A stretch of DNA of 64,000 nucleotides. Origin: Penium margaritaceum. Taxonomy: Eukaryota; Streptophyta; Zygnematophyceae; Desmidiales; Peniaceae. A program made the translations under genes and the position numbers. The notes under the pieces were generated by a model that was not told the DNA's origin, did not search any database, and saw nothing but the letters and a program-made list of their open reading frames with translations. The stretch is from the NCBI GenBank assembly GCA_023375785.1, contig SZWC01000039.1, forward strand, positions 283,876 through 347,875, read 5' to 3'. Position 1 is the first letter of the stretch. Each line of letters starts with the position of its first letter. Positions 58,015 to 64,000 of this stretch are shown here, in pieces.

Positions 58015-58572
58015 GGCAGTAACAGAGGCCTTGAAGGGAGAGTTGAGAGAAAGGGGGTGGGCAGCCGGGGAGAGAGAAAAGAAATTAGGTCAAAAAGTGG
58101 GCAGTGTCCTTTTCTTTTGGCGATGGTAAGGTGGGGGAGGAGGCCAGCAAGGAGGGGGACCAGAAGTTTTTGGAGTGGGAGTGCCAAAGGCAAAACGCTC
58201 GCGACGGATGAGGTAGGCAGAAATCTGCCGATGTCCGGGAGAGCCGAGGGAAAATCCGGAAACGGGTTTTTCTGCGATGAGAAGGCAGAGGAAGAGGATG
58301 ACTCCAATTAGCTCCAAAATGAATTGGGGTGAGAGGACCGAAGGCAAAACGCTCGCGACGGAAGTCGTGGACAGAGCATTGCCGATGTCGAGGAAAATCC
58401 TGGAATGGATTCTCTTGCGGTGGAAAGGTAGAGGGGGAGGTCAACTGCAATTAGCTCCAACCAAGATCGGCTTCATAGGGAGGACGGCAAAACGCTCAAG
58501 ACGGACGTGTGCTGGAGCGAAGTGATGGCCGTGATGGAGACGGCGGAGGGAGGCAACAGGAGGGTCACTTGA
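58015..58572 (-). mobile_element. Family C leader (minus strand)
   Basis: Between primer site and gag the minus strand holds about 560 bp without a gene. It includes a local repeat: two segments with the words cctcatccgtcgcgagcgttttgcc-like (near 58190-58215 and 58345-58365) and a third near 58485-58500, each followed by similar sequence. Plus and minus open frames across it are products of these repeats. Confidence 0.6.
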
Positions 58573-58584
58573 GCTCTGGTACCA
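58573..58584 (-). promoter_or_regulatory. Family C primer binding site
   Basis: On the minus strand TGGTACCAGAGC directly follows the LTR end ...TCGACA at 58585. One base (C for T) differs from the site used by the other elements. Confidence 0.75.
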
Positions 58585-58970
58585 TGTCGAGAATAAGAAC
58601 ACAACGAGTGTGTTGGATTGAATCAAATGAGTGAGAGCTAGGACAACTTGTGGCCTAAGTAGTAAAAGAGGAAGCTAAACAGCAAGTGGGGTGAGGTGAG
58701 GTGCTGTGAAGATGAGGTGGTGGGGAGGTGAGGTGATGGGAAGGTTAGGTTGCCCAGATTTGGGGAAAGGATAATGCGGGGTGAAGTAGCGGTGTAGCCT
58801 GTTTGAGAAGAGGGACAAGGTGGGGCAGTCCCCAGATGGGATGATGCATGGAGTAGGTTTGGGGGTAAATGGGCGGGGTAGCCCAAGAAGGGGAAAATAG
58901 GCAGGGTAGCTTTTGTAAGGGGCGAAATGGTGAGCTGGGCTGGCGAATAATGCTCATGGGGGGATTTGAA
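58585..58970 (-). mobile_element. Family C 5' LTR, outer end not defined
   Basis: On the minus strand the LTR ends TATTCTCGACA at 58585. It must extend upward, but I cannot place its TG start, because no second LTR is available for comparison. The sequence is GT/AG-rich with short purine words. The bound 58970 is arbitrary. Confidence 0.45.
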
Positions 58971-60029
58971 CCTGTGAGGTGTCACAGGAATCAACGTGAC
59001 AAGCAAGAGTCTCAGATTTCACTGACACATGATTTGGGGTTTGCAGAGGGATGTGGACGGTGGGGAACGTTGCTGATGAGGCAAGACAGCGCGAGGTTGT
59101 TTGAAGGCCTGCATGACAAGGTTGGTTGATGAGAGGAGCAGAATGTGGATTGTTAGAGCTCATTCAAGAAGGCCGCAGGAAGCTACAAACGAGACTTGCG
59201 GTAGTAAACGGCTTGCTGCTGCTGTGAGGTGTCATCGCCAGAAGTGTGCGCACAGGGTCACCGATGGCACCTTCTCTCTTTTGGCTGAAATTGCACGCAT
59301 AACTGGGACTAGGCTTGAGGAGTGTTGCAAGCTGCTTGCCGACGCTAGCACTCGTCAGAGTTGTAGGATGAGAGCTTAGCAGAGGGCCAGGTGCTGAAAA
59401 GGGCAAAAGCATTGACGGGCCCGGGAGGTCCCAGAGAATATAACCTGGTTCTCTCATATCATGTCGGAACTATGGTTGGAGGAGAAACGGCGGTGGAAGC
59501 GACAAGCGGCCCAGGAATCCAGCACGGGAGTGCGGCGTGGCTGACGTTGGCAGAGTGACAGAGGTGGACGAGGAGTCTGCCGCAAGAGAGGCGAGAATGC
59601 TTGCTCGAAGGTGAAGAGCAGAGGAGGGTGGAGTGACAGAGCGAGGAGTTAAGCTTCAGCTGAGTGAAGAGGCGAGAGCAAAAGAAGAAAATGGCAAAGG
59701 AATGTAAGGCAGAGCAAGTCAACACGTATCCTCTTGAGGAGGAGCATGGTCATTCTCATCTATGATGGTTGTTTCCCTGTTTCCTACTTAACCTACAACT
59801 TTCATCTTCAACCTGTACATGCCATGGGTGGCGTTCATGTTGTTGTGGCGGCATGTTAAACGTTGCTGTGCCGGTCCTTGGCATCAGTTGTCTCGTCTCA
59901 ACACTAATGAGGTCAACTTCTCCTCAGAAGTAGATGTCTGTGCTGGTTGCATGAAGAAAGGCCTGGCCTGTCTAATTGACCACTGTTTGTGTGTGTTTCA
60001 TGGCATCGTGGCTTTTTCTTTAACTGCAG
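58971..60029. other. Rest of the large LRR intron; possible second C-type LTR end
   Basis: No gene is visible. At 59463 the plus strand reads catgtcggaac, whose minus strand gives a C-type LTR end (TTCCGACA) followed by a weak primer-site-like TGATATGAGAG. An LTR could span 59463 to about 59818 (ending CTGTACA), but this rests on short motifs. Confidence 0.35.
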
Positions 60030-60101
60030 CTCTCTAGATAGAAACTCCTTGACAGGGATCATCCCACCAGTCATGAGTGTTCTACAAGATCTCCGACACC
60101 T
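60030..60101 (+). CDS. LRR exon 3
   Basis: A 72-bp exon lies after acceptor CTGCAG and before donor GTGAGT. It reads SLDRNSLTGIIPPVMSVLQD then LRH in the shared phase. The consensus Asn and the LTGxIP core are intact. It encodes one repeat of the receptor ectodomain. It differs enough from exons 1 and 5 not to belong to the recent duplication. Confidence 0.85.
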
Positions 60102-61477
60102 GTGAGTAAAGAGGGCAGACATTGCAAGGTTGGTGATTGCACATGTTTCTAAGCAGGTTGTTGCACCACATTGTTACTTGTCCTCTGGACTACTAACAAA
60201 GAGTAATCTGCCTTTCCTACATAGTAGAACTGAGGTATGAGGAGGTAATGTAAGAAGTTTCTCCAATAAGTTGCGTCCACAGGTACATTCAAGGGAAAGC
60301 CCTGACCTACGTTCCATACTTGGCCAGCCACCTCCGGTCTTTCACCCACGTCTGCCCCTTGTGACCTTCAGTCAGACAGGTATTGCCTGTAGGAAATCCC
60401 AGGTTACTTCCCTCTCTCATCAGAACACCTGATTCACCCTGGATCCCTTCAGCTCCAGTGACACGTTCTCGCCCTGTGGTGCAGCTATTCCAACATCCCA
60501 CTCGCTTGTGATGGACCAACAGCTGATGCACTGGCTCACCGCAACCGGGGTTTTGGGTGCGCGCGCTGCCCCCAATCCTACCTTGATAAAAGCAAGAATT
60601 TTTCGCCCTTGAGCCTGAATAAAAACGCCCGTTTTCAAACGGCCGTTTTCTTTGGGCATCTCCCCTCTTTTTTTTGGGGGGGGGGGTTGAACCTGGGCCT
60701 CCCAGTTTGCGACTCCCACCACAACAAAAAAGGGGGGGAGGGTGGACTAGAGGCAGCAATGAGTGATGTGACTGAAACATGAAGGAGGAGGACAGTGGAT
60801 TGTTCATTGTTTTGTATGTATGTTGCAAGAGATAGGTTGCATGCGTCTATTTTTACACCTCCCCAAAAAAATCCCCCCACTGATTTCCACCCTTCTTTTT
60901 GCCTCCCTTCAACCCAACCCCCCCCCCACCCATTTTGGGTGGTCTGATGAAGATGGGATTTGCATCCCTCATATGGCCAGCATGAAACGCCCGTTTCATT
61001 TGGCCAAATTGATTCGGTGCCCGAATAAAACCCGGCGCCCATTTTGAGGCCCAATCCAATTTGGTTGAGAGAACTGTGGGGTTTCTGCTCCATACTGTGT
61101 AGAGCCCTCTTAGGGATTCTGGGGTGGTGGAGGCTCTAGCGGACACTCGGACAGGTGTTCTTCAAAGGCTGGCGGGCTTCCAGGTGCCGTTCCTGTTCTA
61201 CGAGGGATGGGCCTCTATGCAGCTCAGTTAGCGGTTATTCCTGCTCGTGAAAGGGCCTTGATCATTCACTTGTTGAGCTCCTGTTTCTTTATTCCAAGGT
61301 CTCAGGAGCTGGAGCACATTGTCTCGTCATCATTACTTCAATACACACAGCATATTTCATTCTCCGAGACATTGTACTGAACACCTTTTTATGCAGCTTG
61401 GAAGGATGTGGGCTTTGGTTGGCTGACTGCAATTTGGAGTGGGAATTGTTACGCCTCCACTCTTATAACAAACACAG
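60102..61477 (+). other. Intron between LRR exons 3 and 4
   Basis: It has a GTGAGT donor and an ACACAG acceptor. I see no gene. It contains a poly-T/poly-G run near 60661-60687, a poly-C run near 60918-60928, and two diverged words around gaaaacgcccgtttt (60625-60650 and 60983-60995). Minus-strand open frames at 60307-61146 are of biased composition. Confidence 0.6.
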
Positions 61478-61549
61478 AGATTTGAGCGTCAACCAACTGA
61501 CCGGCAGTAGTCCTGCATTTATCAGTGCCCTGCTGAATCTCCAAGACAT
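61478..61549 (+). CDS. LRR exon 4
   Basis: A 72-bp exon lies between ACACAG and GTGAGT. It reads DLSVNQLTGSSPAFISALLN then LQD. The LTG is kept, but the usual Ile before Pro is Ser (SSP), a mild departure from consensus. Phase is the same as in the others, so exons 3, 4 and 5 join in frame without stops. Confidence 0.82.
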
Positions 61550-62211
61550 GTGAGTGAACATGAATTGCACAAAGCATTAACTTGCTCAACAACAAGGCCA
61601 TGAAGAATGGACGTAGGGACGTGATGAGAAGACCATTGGAAAGCATTCGGACGTCCTGTATTGGGCTGATTTCTTCATGGAGCTGTAAGCATCACAGTTC
61701 ACTCGCCAGCTGAAGTTAGTACAGGGTCCTTCGGACTTTTCCTAGGCTGTTTTGAAACAAAGGAAGGCCGGGACCAATGTTGTCGGCAATTTAACACCGG
61801 CCACCTAAATGGTGAATTGGTGCAATGCACGTGCGGCCCAGCAACAAAAAGAAAATTTAGGAGTGCCTAGCCGTGGTTGTTGTTTCCCAAATACCGTGGC
61901 ATTGAGCTCTTGATCATGGAGGAGACGAGGAGTGCACACTCTGGCACCTGCAAGCCTGCCGCTGTCTAGATGATTGCCGCAGTTCAGGCTGTAACCTGAC
62001 TCACCCTGAACAAGCCTCTCCTGCTGCGATGGGAGTACCGTGTGCCTTTTGGGGGCTCAAACCGCAGAGCAAAAGGACGTGCGACCAGTTTTTGGTCTGT
62101 AGTCTGTGTACCACGGTCCAGAGCTGTGAAGCGGTGTTGCTGATGTCACAAACCAGTGACTTCATTCATAATCTTTGTCATGTGAACCCAAAAAAGAATA
62201 AAAAACACACA
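61550..62211 (+). other. Intron between LRR exons 4 and 5, unique part
   Basis: No gene is seen. A CA-rich run (acacacacacatg) at about 62203-62214 marks the point where duplication copy 2 starts. Confidence 0.6.
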
Positions 62212-62623
62212 CACATGAAGGCACAATCTATGACACAAACATTGATCTCGCATCAAGCAAACCAGTGATGTGCAACATACGTATTGTAGCAAGAAATCAC
62301 GGGCTATCGCAACACAAAAAAGGATTCATTCATATGCCCGCACAGCACAAGCATGTGCATTGAATCTCGGAAGGATTATCTTTTAGCCTTTGAGCCACTT
62401 TTAATCTGCAATACGACCCCATATACAGCCCCTGACATGTCCACAGTAAGTAGGTGAGGGTACCGTAGGCTTCTGCAAGGAGCCCCCCCTCCCCCCCCCC
62501 AGTGTAATGTGTTCATTAGTTGCTGTCATTCTAAACTTGCAAGACATCCCTTCACAGCAATGCACTGTTCAGTTGGATGGCATTTAAGTGTATCCAATGC
62601 CTAGGATGATACATGCACTGCAG

Positions 62624-62695
62624 GTGGCTTGGTAGCAATCAAGTAACTGGTATCATTCCCTCATCTCTCAGTGTTTTAACGAGCCTCCAAAACTT
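62624..62695 (+). CDS. LRR exon 5 (duplicate of exon 1)
   Basis: A 72-bp exon with acceptor CTGCAG and donor GTGAGT. It reads WLGSNQVTGIIPSSLSVLTS then LQN. It has two base differences from exon 1: one changes Leu to Val in the LTG core, one is silent. The donor is a better match to consensus than that of exon 1 (GTGAAT). Confidence 0.85.
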
Positions 62696-62774
62696 GTGAG
62701 TTGGGGATGCAAGGCCTGTACTAGGGTGAGTATCTTGTGCCGGCTGTGTTTCCAAATCACGCACTGCATGAGCA

Positions 62775-63220
62775 TGGAAGAATGAACAAGAAAACAAACA
62801 TCAACAAGAATGGCCAAAAAAAGACAACAACGACGATCATGACAACAAGGAAAATGACAACGATGACAATGTCAGCCATGACAATGACCACAATGATGAC
62901 GATGATGACTGCGACGAGGGGGACAATGACAACGACGACGACGATGAACACAACAACAGCAACAAGGCTAGCAGCAATGATGATGACAATGACAAGGACA
63001 ACATATGATGATGACAGCTATGACCTTGGATATGACAACAATGGTGATGAGAACGGTGGCGACGGCGGTGATTTTACTGCGATGACAATGGAAAACATGA
63101 CAAAGAGGACATGAACAACAACAAAACAACAAAAGGAGCAACAACAACAGCAACAGAGACAGCAACCGCAACTGCAACCACATCCACAACCGCAACAGGA
63201 CCAGCAACAGCAACTACAAC
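62775..63220 (+). repeat. GAC/AAC-rich tract, second copy
   Basis: Nearly the same as 51234-51680, with substitutions such as AAGGGG/GAGGGG and one-base indels that shift the apparent frames. The differing frames argue against protein coding. Confidence 0.85.
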
Positions 63221-63938
63221 AAAAACATGGCTGTCATTAAAATGGAAGGGAGAATAGCACCCGGTAGGGATATGGCAGCATTTGTCTACATGAGTGGAAC
63301 AGCCGGATCCAAAAAAGCCACCACACACAAACAGGAAATAGAGCACTATGTAAAAACAGAGGTCTCTTGTGCTCTGCTAAGGCTTATGCTGCCTATCTCT
63401 ACTCTCGGCCGACAAATCCTAGGTCCTCAAGCTCCAGCCCTGCGACCCACCGGAAAAAGTCTCTCATGGTCCGTGCAATGTCATCCACCAATGCCGTGTC
63501 CGCCGGCCACTCCGCCGCCGTCGTTGAACCTACTGTGCCTGGGCGCCCAGCAGAGCCACCCAGAGGCAATAGTTAAGATGTGTACGCACCGGGACCGCCA
63601 CCTTTGCCGACCTCTCAAGCCGCACCGCACCATCCGTCGCTGAGTTCCCTCCGTGTAGACCTTCAGCATCTTGCCGAGGCCTGAAAAAAAAATCGTCCCC
63701 AACGTCTCCATCACCGGGATCTCAGACTTCAGCCCCTCCTTCACCCGATCCGCCTGCTCGCAGACAACCCCTGCTCTCCCCCCTGCCCAGGGTCATTCGC
63801 CTCTTTGACATTTTCTACTTTCCATGCTTGCTGTTTACTTGCTCAACAATGAAACACATGATAGTAATAACGATATCCTCTAGAGAAAAAAACAAATAGT
63901 GTGTTCTATGGCTGTTTGACTCCACATTGTGTTAGCCC

Positions 63939-63941
<3 letters not shown>

Positions 63942-63977
<36 letters not shown>

Positions 63978-64000
63978 TCTATCTCTCTCTATCTCTCTCC
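63942..64000 (+). repeat. CT microsatellite at window end
   Basis: A (CT)n run with few interruptions; shorter interruptions than the tract at 52419. It continues past the window. Confidence 0.9.

Larger units (their letters stand above)
51082..62695 (+). other. LRR receptor-like gene locus, internal part only
   Basis: Five 72-bp exons lie in one orientation and one phase: 51082-51153, 52589-52660, 60030-60101, 61478-61549 and 62624-62695. Introns are 1435, 7369, 1376 and 1074 bp. The set encodes about 120 residues of consecutive LRRs. No signal peptide, N-terminal cap, transmembrane segment or kinase domain is in the window, so the gene must extend past at least one end, or it is a remnant. 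Exon 2 is damaged, so this copy may be a pseudogene or exon 2 may be skipped without loss of frame. Confidence 0.75.
62212..64000 (+). repeat. Segmental duplication, copy 2 (runs off the window)
   Basis: This is the second copy of 50666-52586: same order of poly-C run, LRR exon, GAC/AAC tract, conserved 700 bp and CT microsatellite. The left edge is at a CA run, whereas copy 1's left edge is at a truncated Copia element. The window ends inside the CT tract, before the place where a counterpart of LRR exon 2 is expected. Confidence 0.93.

Noticed and set aside
58970-59045. tRNA 3' half (gatttgaacc on the plus strand)
   Set aside because: The T-arm stem pairs poorly and there is no D-arm or anticodon arm at the right distance.
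59463-59818. A second complete family C LTR
   Set aside because: Only short end motifs and a weak primer-like site support it; no partner LTR or internal sequence.
60307-61146. Minus-strand frames in the LRR intron as genes
   Set aside because: They cross poly-C and poly-G runs, overlap one another in different frames and show no domain.
50666-64000. The 1.8-kb direct repeats as LTRs of a very large retroelement
   Set aside because: They contain an LRR exon, lack TG...CA ends, and have no primer site or purine tract beside them.
1-64000. CRISPR array, defence island, biosynthetic cluster or bacterial operon
   Set aside because: No regular short repeat-spacer arrays and no such protein families; spliced plant-type exons and LTR elements point to nuclear DNA.

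Overview
The window looks like repeat-rich nuclear DNA of a streptophyte (a land plant or charophycean green alga; Chara-like is my guess, not shown). The signs are plant-type LRR exons with the LTGxIP core, a chromodomain Gypsy element, many Ty1/Copia elements primed by initiator tRNA-Met, long introns and microsatellites. There are no bacterial-style operons, no rRNA and no convincing functional tRNA. One N at 17971 shows this is an assembled scaffold.

From 1 to 50,665 nearly everything is nested, decayed LTR retrotransposon. I separate four Copia groups by LTR and protein sequence. Family A has LTRs beginning TGTTGACC, about 1 kb. Family B has LTRs TGTTGGG...CCAACA, about 736 bp. Family D is on the minus strand, with LTRs TGTTATG...(GCAACA) of about 1.1 kb. 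Family E is one integrase fragment. Three insertions have exact 5-bp target duplications. These are a complete B element (20893-27253, TGGTA), a solo B LTR (27796-28519, GAGAA), both inside the 5' LTR of D, and a complete chromodomain Gypsy element (42567-48960, GAACT) inside a minus-strand B copy. The order of events is therefore readable: D first, then both B insertions into its LTR; and B, then Gypsy. All coding regions carry stops or frameshifts except the Gypsy gag, which is open for 386 codons. Copies are often joined head to head, giving large inverted repeats (31102-31324; 41717-42509).

From 50,666 to 64,000 the content changes. Five 72-bp exons, each encoding one plant-type leucine-rich repeat in the same phase, lie on the plus strand at 51082, 52589, 60030, 61478 and 62624, separated by introns of 1.07 to 7.37 kb. 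They are an internal piece of a receptor-like kinase or receptor-like protein gene whose ends lie outside the window. The second exon has a stop codon and a lost acceptor AG. About 1.8 kb containing the first exon and an Asn/Asp-codon satellite (50666-52586) is repeated at 62212-64000, where it runs off the window. The large intron holds a third kind of Copia element (family C, minus strand, gag-protease at about 56.5-58.0 kb), an LTR plus primer-site module (53735-54097), a duplicated unrecognised 340-bp unit, and a GATATC/ATCGAT-rich palindromic block with a G/C homopolymer core.

No intact host gene and no defence system, CRISPR array or biosynthetic cluster is visible. The most interesting points are the uniform LRR exon architecture with an intragenic duplication, tRNA-like A-box/B-box modules inside the LTRs of two Copia families, a probable A/B chimeric element, and a likely assembly artefact around the N.
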